A stretch of 64,000 nt of DNA, from contig JBFWUM010000003.1 in assembly GCA_050247255.1 (NCBI GenBank), forward strand, positions 1 to 64,000, given 5' to 3'. A program made the position numbers and the translations under genes. The notes beneath the pieces are model-generated. The model had not been told where the DNA came from and made no database searches. It saw only the letters and a program-made list of their open reading frames with translations. This DNA comes from JBFWUM01 sp050247255. Its GTDB lineage: Bacteria; Acidobacteriota; Vicinamibacteria; Vicinamibacterales; UBA2999. Positions within the stretch are counted from its first letter, which is position 1, and each line of letters starts with the position of its first letter. This document shows positions 29,061 to 37,339 of this stretch, one piece after another.

Positions 29061-29873
29061 TTGTCCGGGATTGCGATGAAGGATCTGCTGGAGGCGGGGG
29101 TTCACTTCGGCCACCAGACGAAGCGGTGGAACCCGAAGATGAAGGAGTACATCTTCGGCGAACGGAACGGCATCTACATCGTCGACCTGAACAAGACGGT
29201 GAAGAAGTTCCGCGACGCCGAGGAGTTCGTCACCAACCTCGCGGCAGACGGCCGGACGGTGCTCTTCGTCGGAACCAAGCGGCAGGCGCAGGACGTGATC
29301 TCGGAAGAGGCGCAGCGCTGCGGCATGTTCTACATCAACCAGCGGTGGCTGGGCGGGCTGCTCACCAACTTCGCGACGATCCAGCGCAGCCTGGGCCGGC
29401 TCCGCGACCTCGAGGCGATGGTCACCGACGGCCGCTACGACACGCTGTCGAAGAAGGAGATCGCCCGCGCCGAGAAGGAGAAGCGCAAGCTGCTCAAGAA
29501 CCTCGAAGGCATCCGCCACATGTCGCGGCTGCCGGACGCGATCTTCGTCGTCGACACCCGCAAGGAGAAGATTGCCGTCGACGAGGCGCGCAAGCTGAAG
29601 ATTCCGGTGATCGGCATCGTCGACACCAACTGCGATCCCGACGAGGTCGACTACGTGATCCCGGGCAACGACGACGCGCTGCGGTCGATCCGGCTGTTCG
29701 CGTCGAAGATCGCCGAGGCGATCACCGGCGGCCGCCAGCTGCGCGAGTCGCGGATTGCCGAGGAGGACGCGACGCGCGCCGCGGAAGCCGCCGAGGCCGA
29801 CGCCGCCGCGCGCCTGACGCGCAGCGTCCGGCCGCAGCGCCGCGAGCCGACGCCGACCCCCGCCGGCGCGTAG
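29061..29873 (+). CDS. rpsB: 30S ribosomal protein S2
   Basis: 270-residue small-subunit protein. The start is TTG 29061 with AGGAG a few bases upstream. Signatures: MKDLLEAGVHFGHQTKRWNP, FGERNGIYIVDLNKTV, NQRWLGGLLTNFATI and IVDTNCDPDEVDYVIPGNDDA. The C-terminus carries an Ala/Glu-rich helix and a Pro/Thr-rich tail. Followed by tsf as in nearly all bacteria. Confidence 0.97.
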   Translation: MSGIAMKDLLEAGVHFGHQTKRWNPKMKEYIFGERNGIYIVDLNKTVKKFRDAEEFVTNLAADGRTVLFVGTKRQAQDVISEEAQRCGMFYINQRWLGGLLTNFATIQRSLGRLRDLEAMVTDGRYDTLSKKEIARAEKEKRKLLKNLEGIRHMSRLPDAIFVVDTRKEKIAVDEARKLKIPVIGIVDTNCDPDEVDYVIPGNDDALRSIRLFASKIAEAITGGRQLRESRIAEEDATRAAEAAEADAAARLTRSVRPQRREPTPTPAGA

Positions 29874-29892
29874 GGCGGCTGTTCGAGATGTG

Positions 29893-29919
29893 CGCCGGCC
29901 CGTGCTTCAGGGGCCGGCG
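29893..29919 (+). terminator. GC-rich stem-loop after rpsB
   Basis: CGCCGGCCC, loop of 9, GGGCCGGCG: a perfect 9-bp stem 20 bases past the rpsB stop, followed by TTGTTGTGT. The weak T-run suggests a partial terminator or attenuator between S2 and EF-Ts. Confidence 0.5.
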
Positions 29920-29934
29920 TTGTTGTGTACAGAC

Positions 29935-30021
29935 AGGAGCGAGAAGCCAGAAGTGAGAAGCCAGAAGCTGGACGCCAACGTCGACGTTCTGGCTTCTGAC
30001 TTCTCGCTCCTAGCTTCTTCG
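29935..30021. repeat. 7-bp array, inverted arms, unit AGAAGCC
   Basis: The left arm (29935-29969) has five units: AGGAGCG, AGAAGCC, AGAAGTG, AGAAGCC, AGAAGCT. The right arm (29987-30021) has five complementary units: TTCTGGC, TTCTGAC, TTCTCGC, TCCTAGC, TTCTTCG. They are separated by 17 bases and fold into a hairpin ending 10 bases before the tsf ATG. Confidence 0.88.
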
Positions 30022-30031
30022 GAGATCGAAG

Positions 30032-30637
30032 ATGGCAACGATTACGGCGGGTCTGGTCAAGGAGCTGCGCGACAAGACGGGCGCGGGGATGATGGAGTGC
30101 AAGGCGGCGCTCACCGAGGCCAACGGCAACATGGAGGAGGCGATCACCCTGCTCCGCAAGCGCGGCCTCGCCCAGGCGGCCAAGCGCGCCGGGCGCGCGA
30201 CGGCGCAGGGTGTCATCACCAGCTACATCCACATGGGCGGCAAGATCGGCGTGCTGCTCGAGGTCAACTGCGAGTCGGACTTCGTCGCCCGCACCGACGA
30301 CTTCCAGAACCTGGCGAAGGAAGTGGCCATGCACATCGCCGCCGCCGACCCGAAGTGGCTCCGCCGCGAGGACGTGCCGGCCGAGGCGGTCGAGAAGGAA
30401 AAGGCGATCTACCGCTCGCAGATGGAGAGCTCGGGCAAGCCGGCGCACGTGATCGACAAGATCATCGAGGGCAAGCTCGGGAGCTTCTACTCGCAGTTCG
30501 TCCTGCTCGACCAGCCGTTCGTCCGCGACGACAAGGTCACCGTCTCGCAGCTGGTCGCCCAGGCCAGCGCCAAGACCGGCGAGAACATCCAGCTCTCGCG
30601 CTTCGTCCGGATGCGAGTCGGAGAAGGCAACGAATAG
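30032..30637 (+). CDS. tsf: elongation factor Ts
   Basis: Nucleotide exchange factor for EF-Tu. 201 residues, much shorter than the 283 of E. coli but like the short EF-Ts of Thermus and many other bacteria: an N-terminal UBA domain with VKELRDKTGAGMMECKAAL and a single core domain with YIHMGGKIGVLLEVNCESDFVA. GGAG precedes the ATG. The TAG stop is the first base of the next 7-bp array. Confidence 0.95.
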   Translation: MATITAGLVKELRDKTGAGMMECKAALTEANGNMEEAITLLRKRGLAQAAKRAGRATAQGVITSYIHMGGKIGVLLEVNCESDFVARTDDFQNLAKEVAMHIAAADPKWLRREDVPAEAVEKEKAIYRSQMESSGKPAHVIDKIIEGKLGSFYSQFVLLDQPFVRDDKVTVSQLVAQASAKTGENIQLSRFVRMRVGEGNE

Positions 30638-30714
30638 TTCCGGGTTCCCGGTTCCCTCTTCCGAGTTCGGGTCGAACCTGAACACGAACCCGGAAGAAGG
30701 AACCGGGAACGGTG
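30637..30714. repeat. 7-bp array, inverted arms, unit GTTCCSG
   Basis: The left arm (30637-30671) has GTTCCGG, GTTCCCG, GTTCCCT, CTTCCGA, GTTCGGG. The right arm (30673-30714) has CGAACCT, GAACACG, AACCCGG, AAGAAGG, AACCGGG, AACGGTG. The loop is almost absent, giving a long hairpin. The array starts at the last base of the tsf stop codon and runs into the pyrH -10 element. Confidence 0.88.
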
Positions 30715-30717
30715 AAC

Positions 30718-30723
30718 TATAAT
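30718..30723 (+). promoter_or_regulatory. TATAAT -10 element before pyrH
   Basis: Perfect TATAAT 3 bases after the last repeat unit and 8 bases before GTG 30732. Transcription would start at or next to that codon. No -35 consensus is seen in the array. Confidence 0.55.
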
Positions 30724-30731
30724 TTGTGCTC

Positions 30732-31463
30732 GTGTCCGCTGACTCCCCTGCCCCCGTCTACACCCGCATCCTCCTGAAGCTGTCCGGCGAAGCCCTGATG
30801 GGCGATCAGCAGTTCGGCGTCGACCCGGCGGTCGCCACCCGGATTGCCCGTGACATCGGCGACATCCAACGCCTCGGCGTGCAGACGGCCATCGTCATCG
30901 GCGGCGGCAACATCTTCCGCGGGCTGGCGGCGAGCGCGCGCGGCATGGACCGCGCGACCGCGGACTACATGGGGATGCTGGCGACGGTCATCAATGCGCT
31001 GGCGCTGCAGGACGCCCTCGAGCAGCAGAACGTGCTGACCCGGGTCGTCACCGCCATCGAGATGCGCGCCGTGGCCGAGCCGTTCATCAGGCGCCGCGCC
31101 GTCCGCCACCTCGAGAAGGGGCGCGTCGTCATCTTCGCGGCCGGCACCGGTAACCCGTACTTCACCACCGACACCGCGGCGGCGCTGCGGGCGATGGAGA
31201 TGAAGGCCGACGTCATCCTCAAGGGGACCAAGGTCGACGGCATCTACACCGCCGACCCGATGCTCGACAAGGACGCCACCAAGTACACGACGATTTCCTA
31301 CCTGCAGGTGCTGGAGCGGCAGCTCAAGGTGATGGATGCGACCGCGATCTCGCTCTGCATGGACAACAAGCTGCCGATTGTCGTCTTCAACCTGCGCGAG
31401 CCGGGCAACATCCGCCGCGTGGTCCTGGGCGAGTCGATCGGCACGACTGTGAGTGTGCAGTGA
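30732..31463 (+). CDS. pyrH: UMP kinase
   Basis: Phosphorylates UMP to UDP; a bacterial hexameric amino-acid-kinase-fold enzyme. Signatures: ILLKLSGEALMG, VIGGGNIFRG, DYMGMLATVINALAL, IFAAGTGNPYFTTDTAA and LKGTKVDGIYTADP. Start GTG 30732 is preferred to GTG 30726 because it sits 8 bases after TATAAT; either leaves the enzyme core complete. It follows tsf and overlaps frr. Confidence 0.95.
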   Translation: MSADSPAPVYTRILLKLSGEALMGDQQFGVDPAVATRIARDIGDIQRLGVQTAIVIGGGNIFRGLAASARGMDRATADYMGMLATVINALALQDALEQQNVLTRVVTAIEMRAVAEPFIRRRAVRHLEKGRVVIFAAGTGNPYFTTDTAAALRAMEMKADVILKGTKVDGIYTADPMLDKDATKYTTISYLQVLERQLKVMDATAISLCMDNKLPIVVFNLREPGNIRRVVLGESIGTTVSVQ

Positions 31464-32032
31464 TGGATTTCAACGACCTCAAAGGCATGTTCGGCGAAGT
31501 GAAGACGCGCATGGACGGACATATCGAGCGCGTCCGCAAGGAGATGGCCGGCGTCCGCACCGGCCGCGCCAGCGTCAACCTGCTCGACAGCGTGCACGTG
31601 GAGGCCTACGGCGCGCGCGTGCCGCTCAACCAGGTGGCCACCCTGTCGGTGCCGGAGCCGGCGCTGATCGTCGCGCAGCCGTTCGACCCGTCGCTGCTCA
31701 AGGCGATCGAGAAGGGGATCGGGTCGTCCGATCTCGGCCTGAACCCGTCCAACGACGGCAAGGTGGTCCGCATCCCGATCCCGGCACTCACCGACGAGCG
31801 GCGCAAGGAGCTGTCGCGGCACGTGCACAAGCAGGCCGAGGAGGGGCGCAACGGCGTCCGCCAGGTCCGCCGCGACGCCAACGACCGGCTGAAGAAGCTG
31901 CTCAAGGAGCACACGATCTCGGAAGACGACGAGCGGAAGGGTCTCGAGCAGATCCAGAAGCTGACCGACGATCACGTCAAGCTGATCGACGAGCTGCAGA
32001 AGAAGAAGGACGCGGAGCTGCTCGGCCACTGA
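31463..32032 (+). CDS. frr: ribosome recycling factor
   Basis: Releases post-termination ribosomes together with EF-G. 189 residues from the ATG at 31463 (MDFNDLKGMFGEVKTRMDGH), with VRTGRASVNLLDSV, ALIVAQPFDPSLLKAIEKGI and IPALTDERRKELSRHVHK, all family hallmarks. Standard length. The ATG shares its first base with the last base of the pyrH stop codon. Confidence 0.96.
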   Translation: MDFNDLKGMFGEVKTRMDGHIERVRKEMAGVRTGRASVNLLDSVHVEAYGARVPLNQVATLSVPEPALIVAQPFDPSLLKAIEKGIGSSDLGLNPSNDGKVVRIPIPALTDERRKELSRHVHKQAEEGRNGVRQVRRDANDRLKKLLKEHTISEDDERKGLEQIQKLTDDHVKLIDELQKKKDAELLGH

Positions 32033-32050
32033 GCCTGCGCGTCCTGCCGC

Positions 32051-32830
32051 ATGGATCTGCGTGAGCGTCGCGCCGCGACCCGGGAGACCACCAGCCGCCA
32101 TCCCTGGGAGCGCGCCCGCCTCGGCATTGTCTCCAGGCTCCTCGACGCGGCAGGCGTGAGGACCCCGGCAGTGGTCGCCGATATCGGGTGCGGCGACGGG
32201 TTCGTCGTTGGCGAGCTGGCCCGCCGCTTCCCCGCCGCGGCGTTTGCCGCGGTCGACCCGCATCTCGACGACACCACGTTGGCGTGGCTGGGCCGGCGGC
32301 TCGACGGCCATCGCGTCGCGGTCTGCCGGAGCCTCGAGGAGGCGGCGGCGCTCGGCACCGCCGATGTCATCCTGCTGCTCGATGTCATCGAGCACGTCGA
32401 GGACGATGTGGCGTTTCTCGCGGCGCTGCGCCGCTCGCCGCTCGTCGGCCCCGGGACGCGGCTGGTCGTCACGGTGCCGGCGCACCAGCGGCTGTTCGGG
32501 CCGCACGATGCCTTCCTTCACCATTTCCGGCGTTACGATCCGCCTGTGCTGACCGAGCGGCTCGAGGCCGGCGGATTCCACGTCCAGCAGGCGGGCGAGT
32601 TCTTTCTTGGTCCCCTGGTGCTCCGGCAGCTGCAGGTGTGGGCATTCCCCGGCCAGCGGTCCGCCGAAGGCCAGGCCGGTGTCGCCGGCTGGAGCGGCGG
32701 GCGGGCGCTGACCGACCTCCTCACGCGCCTGCTGCTGCTCGATTTCTCCTGGTCCGCGGCCCTGCAGCGCAGCGGCCTGCGCGTGCCGGGCCTCTCTGCC
32801 TACGCCCTGTGCCGCCCCTCTGCCTCGTAG
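32051..32830 (+). CDS. class I SAM-dependent methyltransferase
   Basis: 259-residue protein with a Rossmann-type methyltransferase domain: motif I VVADIGCGDGFVVGELARRF (about 38-57), acidic end of strand 2 in AAVDPHL, motif IV VILLLDVIEHVEDD, and a later VVTVPAHQRLFGPHD. This matches the Methyltransf_11/23 type that often modifies lipids or glycans. It begins a tightly overlapping cluster with a glycosyltransferase and two large membrane proteins, so a cell-surface polysaccharide or lipid is the likely target. Substrate unknown. Confidence 0.82.
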   Translation: MDLRERRAATRETTSRHPWERARLGIVSRLLDAAGVRTPAVVADIGCGDGFVVGELARRFPAAAFAAVDPHLDDTTLAWLGRRLDGHRVAVCRSLEEAAALGTADVILLLDVIEHVEDDVAFLAALRRSPLVGPGTRLVVTVPAHQRLFGPHDAFLHHFRRYDPPVLTERLEAGGFHVQQAGEFFLGPLVLRQLQVWAFPGQRSAEGQAGVAGWSGGRALTDLLTRLLLLDFSWSAALQRSGLRVPGLSAYALCRPSAS

Positions 32831-33549
32831 TCCCCTGCTACAACGAGGAGCGCCGCCTCGATGCGGCCGCTTTCACCGCCTTTCTCGGGGCGCACCCCGA
32901 GACAGCCTTCTGCTTCGTCGACGATGGCAGCCGCGACGGGACACCACGGCGGCTTGCCGCGTTGCGCGACCAGGCCGGTGACGACCGGGTGCAGGTCGTC
33001 ACGCTGAGGGCCAACGCGGGAAAGGCCGAAGCCGTGCGCCAGGGCATGCTGCACGCGTCGATGTGGCGCCCGTTCGAGTACATCGCGTATTGGGACGCCG
33101 ACCTCGCCACGCCGCTCGACGAGGTGTGCACGATGCAGGCACTGGCGGCGGCACGGCCGGAGTGCCTGATCGTGCTCGGCTCGCGCATTCGCCGGCTCGG
33201 CGCCGCGGTCGAGCGGTCGGCGCGCCGGCACTACCCGGGGCGCGTCTTCGCGACCATCGCCAGCCTCGTGCTGGAGCTCCCGGTGTACGACACGCAGTGC
33301 GGGGCCAAGCTGCTGCGCGCGGCGATCGTTCCGCGGGTGTTCGACGCCCCGTTCGCCAGCCGGTGGCTGTTCGACGTCGAACTGCTGGCGCGGCTGCGCA
33401 ACCTGGCGGCCGGCCAGGGCGCCGCCGCGTTTGCCATCGAGTCGCCGCTCCAGGCGTGGCACGAGCGCGGCGGATCATCGGTGACGGCGCGCGCGTTCCT
33501 GGACGCCCCGCTGGAGCTCTGGGCGATTGCGAGGCGCTACAACCGGTGA
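32809..33549 (+). CDS. family 2 glycosyltransferase (polyprenyl-P sugar synthase type)
   Basis: 246-residue cytoplasmic GT-A enzyme. It starts at GTG 32809, inside the methyltransferase end, giving CLVVPCYNEERRL at once. Motifs: FCFVDDGSRDGT (nucleotide sugar), LRANAGKAEAVRQGM, YWDADLATPLDE (DxD metal site) and GSRIRRLG. The absence of membrane helices at the C-terminus fits dolichyl- or undecaprenyl-phosphate hexose synthases, which supply lipid-linked sugars to GT-C enzymes such as the membrane proteins that follow. Confidence 0.85.
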   Translation: MPPLCLVVPCYNEERRLDAAAFTAFLGAHPETAFCFVDDGSRDGTPRRLAALRDQAGDDRVQVVTLRANAGKAEAVRQGMLHASMWRPFEYIAYWDADLATPLDEVCTMQALAAARPECLIVLGSRIRRLGAAVERSARRHYPGRVFATIASLVLELPVYDTQCGAKLLRAAIVPRVFDAPFASRWLFDVELLARLRNLAAGQGAAAFAIESPLQAWHERGGSSVTARAFLDAPLELWAIARRYNR

Positions 33550-35678
33550 TCGCCGGGGTCGCCCTGCTCGCCTCGCTGGCCATGCTCGCCTTCATGGGGC
33601 GATCGATCGTCACCGGCGACATTCCCTTCACCGGCGACCTGCTGCACTTCCACTATCCGCTGCGCCGGTTCTATGCCGACGCGCTGGCGTCTGGAGACAG
33701 CGTCGCCTGGATGCCGGCCCTCTACAACGGTTTCTACGTGGCCGGCGAAGGGCAGCTGGGTCCCTTCCATCCGCTGCACTGGCTGCTCTACCGGCTGCTG
33801 CCGCTCGACACCGCGTTCGCCATCGAGATCGTGCTTGCGTATCCGCTGGCCTTCGGCGGCATGTGGCTCTTCCTGCGTCGCTGGTGCGATCGCGGACCGG
33901 CGGCGCTTGGCGCGATGGCGTTTACCTTCAGCGGCTTCATGCTTCAACACGGCGTCCACCCCAACCTGGTCCTGGTCGTGGCGCACCTGCCATGGCTGCT
34001 GTGGGCAGCCGATCGAGCGTTCGACGCCGATGACCGCGGGACCCGTGCCGCTGCCGCGGGCGTGGCGGGACTTCTGGTCGGATCGCAGCTGCTGTTCGGC
34101 CACCCGCAGGCGCTCTGGCTGTCGCTGCTCGCCCTCGCGGCGTACGTGGTGTTTCTCATGGTCCGCGGAACGGGTCAGGCGCCGCTCCGCGCGGGCATCG
34201 CGGTCGCCGGCGGGGTGTTGCTTGGCGCCGCCGTTGGCGCGCTGCAGGTGCTCGCCACCCTCTCGGCCACGGCGGCATCCACCCGCGCGGCCGATACCGA
34301 TTTCGCCGCCACGTTTGCGCTCGAGCCACGCCTGCTGCTGCAACTCGTCGAGCCGTATCTCTTCTGGGGACGCGTGACGCGGTGGACGGAGGTGGCGCCG
34401 GCAGGCGACGAGCTTGGAGCCTATGGCGGCGCGGTCACCCTTGTGCTCACCGCGTGGTGGGTCGGCACGCAATGGGCCACCGATCGGCTGCGCTCGGCGT
34501 CCGGCCGCCTGGGTGTGGCCACCCTCGCGTTCGGCGCGATCGGCCTCTGGCTGGCGACCGGCAGCTACGGGAAGCTGTACCTGCTGCAAACGGGGCTGCC
34601 GCTGGTCGGCGGATTCCGCGTGCCGGCGCGATTCATCCTGTTCGCCGATCTGGCGCTTGCCATCACTGCTGCCTTCGCCCTGCAGGAGTTCCTCCGCCAG
34701 ACGCGCCACCCGCGGGCTGGACTTGCTGGCGCGTGGGGGGCCGCCGCGGCATCGGGGATCGTCGCCGTGCTGCTCATCACGCGCGAGAGTGGTTCCCCGA
34801 CCTGGCCCGTGATGCTGGGACCGATCCTGTTCGCGACGGCAGCGGCGCTTGTGACGCTGGCGCGGCACGCGCGCATCGCCATGACCATGCTCGTGCTGCT
34901 CGCGGGCGCCGACGAGGCCGTCTACGGGCTTGCCGGTGTGGCCGCCTGGCAGGACTTCGTGACGCGCGACGACGTGTCGGGCTTCGTTGAAACGCCCGCC
35001 GGCATGCGGCCCAGTGGCGGCCGCATGGCGCACGGCGGCTTCCCGAACCTCTACACTCTTGCCGGCTATCGCGTGCTCGACGGCTACACGGCCCTGCCGC
35101 CCACACGCCTGCTCGACTACGGCACGCCGAACGCGCTTCGGGTGGCGGAGGTCGCGTATGTGAACAGCCGCTTCCGCGAGGCCACCCGGGTGCCAGCCGA
35201 CACCCAGCTTGGCGGCTCCTGGTTTGCGGCCGCTGCCACGCCGCTGCCCCGGGCGCGCCTGGTGGCGCGCGTCCAGGCCAGCGCGAACCCGGCCGCCGAC
35301 CTCGCGACCATCGACGTCGCGACGACCGCGCTGACGACGCGCGCGCTGAATGTCGCGGACGAACCACCTGGCCACGCGCGGGTGATCGATGACCGGCCGG
35401 GACGCATTCGGGTCCAGGTGGACGCGCCGGCGGCACAGCTGCTGGTGCTCTCCGAGTCGTTCCACGACGGCTGGCGGGTCACGGTCGACGGCCGCGACGC
35501 GCCGGTCGAGCGTGTCAACGGCGACTTCATCGGCTGCGTCGTCCGCGACGGTGACCGCGAGGTGACGTTCCAGTTCCGCCCGACGCACCTGATCGTCGGC
35601 GGCTGGATCAGTGCGGCCGCGGCGCTGGCGGCCGGTTGCCTCGTCCTCTGGCCCGTTGTCGGGAGACAGCGTCGATGA
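33546..35678 (+). CDS. YfhO-type polytopic membrane protein
   Basis: 710-residue protein with about 12 transmembrane helices (first at residues 1-15) and a soluble C-terminal region of about 230 residues. Features: FTGDLLHFHYPLRRFYADAL in the first loop, the proline-rich loop LYNGFYVAGEGQLGPFHPLHW, and an ending SESFHDGWRVTVDGRDAPVERV followed by a last helix. This is the plan of YfhO-like proteins, GT-C-fold candidates that glycosylate lipids or teichoic polymers. GTG 33546 overlaps the GT2 stop by 3 bases. Confidence 0.75.
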   Translation: MIAGVALLASLAMLAFMGRSIVTGDIPFTGDLLHFHYPLRRFYADALASGDSVAWMPALYNGFYVAGEGQLGPFHPLHWLLYRLLPLDTAFAIEIVLAYPLAFGGMWLFLRRWCDRGPAALGAMAFTFSGFMLQHGVHPNLVLVVAHLPWLLWAADRAFDADDRGTRAAAAGVAGLLVGSQLLFGHPQALWLSLLALAAYVVFLMVRGTGQAPLRAGIAVAGGVLLGAAVGALQVLATLSATAASTRAADTDFAATFALEPRLLLQLVEPYLFWGRVTRWTEVAPAGDELGAYGGAVTLVLTAWWVGTQWATDRLRSASGRLGVATLAFGAIGLWLATGSYGKLYLLQTGLPLVGGFRVPARFILFADLALAITAAFALQEFLRQTRHPRAGLAGAWGAAAASGIVAVLLITRESGSPTWPVMLGPILFATAAALVTLARHARIAMTMLVLLAGADEAVYGLAGVAAWQDFVTRDDVSGFVETPAGMRPSGGRMAHGGFPNLYTLAGYRVLDGYTALPPTRLLDYGTPNALRVAEVAYVNSRFREATRVPADTQLGGSWFAAAATPLPRARLVARVQASANPAADLATIDVATTALTTRALNVADEPPGHARVIDDRPGRIRVQVDAPAAQLLVLSESFHDGWRVTVDGRDAPVERVNGDFIGCVVRDGDREVTFQFRPTHLIVGGWISAAAALAAGCLVLWPVVGRQRR

Positions 35679-37312
35679 CCCGCCGGATTGCCTTCGTCAC
35701 CGCTGCCTACGTGCTGCTCACGGTGGTGATGACGTGGCCCTACGTCAACTACGGGGCGTTTGCCAGCGCCACCTACGGCGGGGACCAGCGCCTGATCGTC
35801 TGGACGCTCGCCTGGGACAATCACGCCGTCCTCGACTGGCAGCCTTTGTTCCAGTCGAACCTGTTCTTCCCCGCGCAGCATTCGCTGCAGTACAACGAGC
35901 ATCTGTTCGGCGTGAGCCTGTTCACCCTGCCGTGGGCGGCGGCCGGCGCATCGCCAATCCTCGCGCACCACGCGACCTGGTGGCTCGCGTTCCCACTCAA
36001 CGGCCTCGCGGCGTGGCTGCTCATCCGGCGGTCTGTCGCCAGCGATGTGGCCGCGTTCGTCGGCAGCCTGGTGTTCGTCTTCTCGTTCTATGTGATGTCG
36101 CACGCCCACGGCCACCTGCACCTGATCTGGCTGTGGCCGATTCCGTTGTCGCTGCTGCTCTTCGAGCGCTGGTTCGACGCGCCCACGCTGCCCCGTCTCG
36201 CGCGATGGACGGCCGTTGCCCTCATCGGCCTGCTGACCTCCTGGTACGTGGCGGTGTTCCTCGTGGTCGCGCATGCGCTCTTCGCCGTCCTGCTGGTGGC
36301 GCCTCGCGCCGGCGGCCCCTGGCGGACACGCCTCCGGCAGTTCGGCCTGGCCACGATTGTCATGGCCGCGGTCGTCTATCCATTCGCCCGGCACTACGGT
36401 CAGATCAGCAGCAGCCGCGTCGAGGTGGTCGACAACTCCGCGGACGCGGCGTCCTACGTGATGCCTCCGGCCAACTCGCTCGTCGGCCGTGAGTTGCTGA
36501 CGCGCGGCGACACTCGGCCGCGCGAGATCTGGGGCGAGACGACCCTGTTCACCGGCTGGGTGGCGCTCTCGGCCGCCATCGCCGGCGGGCTGCTGTTCGC
36601 CGCGCGCCGTCCGCGCAATGCGCGGGCCTGGCTCCTGCCGCTGCTGGCGGTGACGGCGGGACTCCTGTCTTTCGGCCCCTCGATCCCGGGCATCGGCATC
36701 ACCCCGTTCGCCCCCTTCAACGCGCTGGCGGCGCTCCCCGGACTTGACGGTATTCGCGCGCCGGCGCGATTCGCAGCGTTGATGAATCTCGGGCTGGCGG
36801 GGCTGATCGCCACGGCGGTTGCCGGCGTGATGACCCGGTTCGGACGAGCCGGCCTCGTCGCCACCCTCGCCCTGGTGCCGCTGATGCTCGCGGAGTGGTT
36901 CGTGGTGGAGTTTCCGGCCGGCAAGCCGGCTCCGCATGCGATTCCGGCGATTTACCAGACCGCCGAGGTACGCGGGGCGCGATCGCTCGTGTCGTTGCCC
37001 GAATACACCGATTCAGTGGAATGGGTCCGCGGCGCCAACTACCTGCTCTACTCGACCGTTCATTGGCGGCCGATCGTGAACGGATTCGGGCGGACCATGC
37101 CGCCCGGGCATGGCGGGGTCGTGGCGACGGTGCGCGCCTTCCCCGAGTCGATTCCGCGCATGCGCGCACTCGGAATCCAATACGTGGTCGTCCACGCCGA
37201 TCGGTTTCCCGACGCGGCCGCCTCGCTGCTCGCGGCGGCAGAGGGGCGCGCCGACTGCCGGCTCGTCCGCCGCATCGACACCGACTACTTGTTCGAACTC
37301 CTGCCGGAGTAA
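35675..37312 (+). CDS. polytopic membrane protein, putative GT-C glycosyltransferase
   Basis: 545 residues, about 11 transmembrane helices, with an extracytoplasmic loop after helix 1 (YGGDQRLIVWTLAWDNHAVLD) and a soluble tail of about 120 residues that contains GIQYVVVHADRFP. It resembles the preceding YfhO-type protein in plan but is shorter, and the two share a DGIRAPARFAALMNLGLA-like segment (GGFRVPARFILFADLALA in the first). Probably a divergent paralogue acting in the same pathway. It starts in an ATGA overlap. The end is 19 bases from pfkA, on the opposite strand. Confidence 0.7.
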   Translation: MTRRIAFVTAAYVLLTVVMTWPYVNYGAFASATYGGDQRLIVWTLAWDNHAVLDWQPLFQSNLFFPAQHSLQYNEHLFGVSLFTLPWAAAGASPILAHHATWWLAFPLNGLAAWLLIRRSVASDVAAFVGSLVFVFSFYVMSHAHGHLHLIWLWPIPLSLLLFERWFDAPTLPRLARWTAVALIGLLTSWYVAVFLVVAHALFAVLLVAPRAGGPWRTRLRQFGLATIVMAAVVYPFARHYGQISSSRVEVVDNSADAASYVMPPANSLVGRELLTRGDTRPREIWGETTLFTGWVALSAAIAGGLLFAARRPRNARAWLLPLLAVTAGLLSFGPSIPGIGITPFAPFNALAALPGLDGIRAPARFAALMNLGLAGLIATAVAGVMTRFGRAGLVATLALVPLMLAEWFVVEFPAGKPAPHAIPAIYQTAEVRGARSLVSLPEYTDSVEWVRGANYLLYSTVHWRPIVNGFGRTMPPGHGGVVATVRAFPESIPRMRALGIQYVVVHADRFPDAAASLLAAAEGRADCRLVRRIDTDYLFELLPE

Positions 37313-37325
37313 GGGCTGGACGCGA

Positions 37326-37339
37326 GGGACTTCAGTCCC
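37326..37339. repeat. TTCA-loop hairpin at the end of pfkA
   Basis: GGGAC-TTCA-GTCCC between converging genes. The TTCA loop holds the pfkA stop codon (TGA on the minus strand). It is the same kind of tetraloop hairpin as those at 17083, 28999 and 42878. Confidence 0.6.
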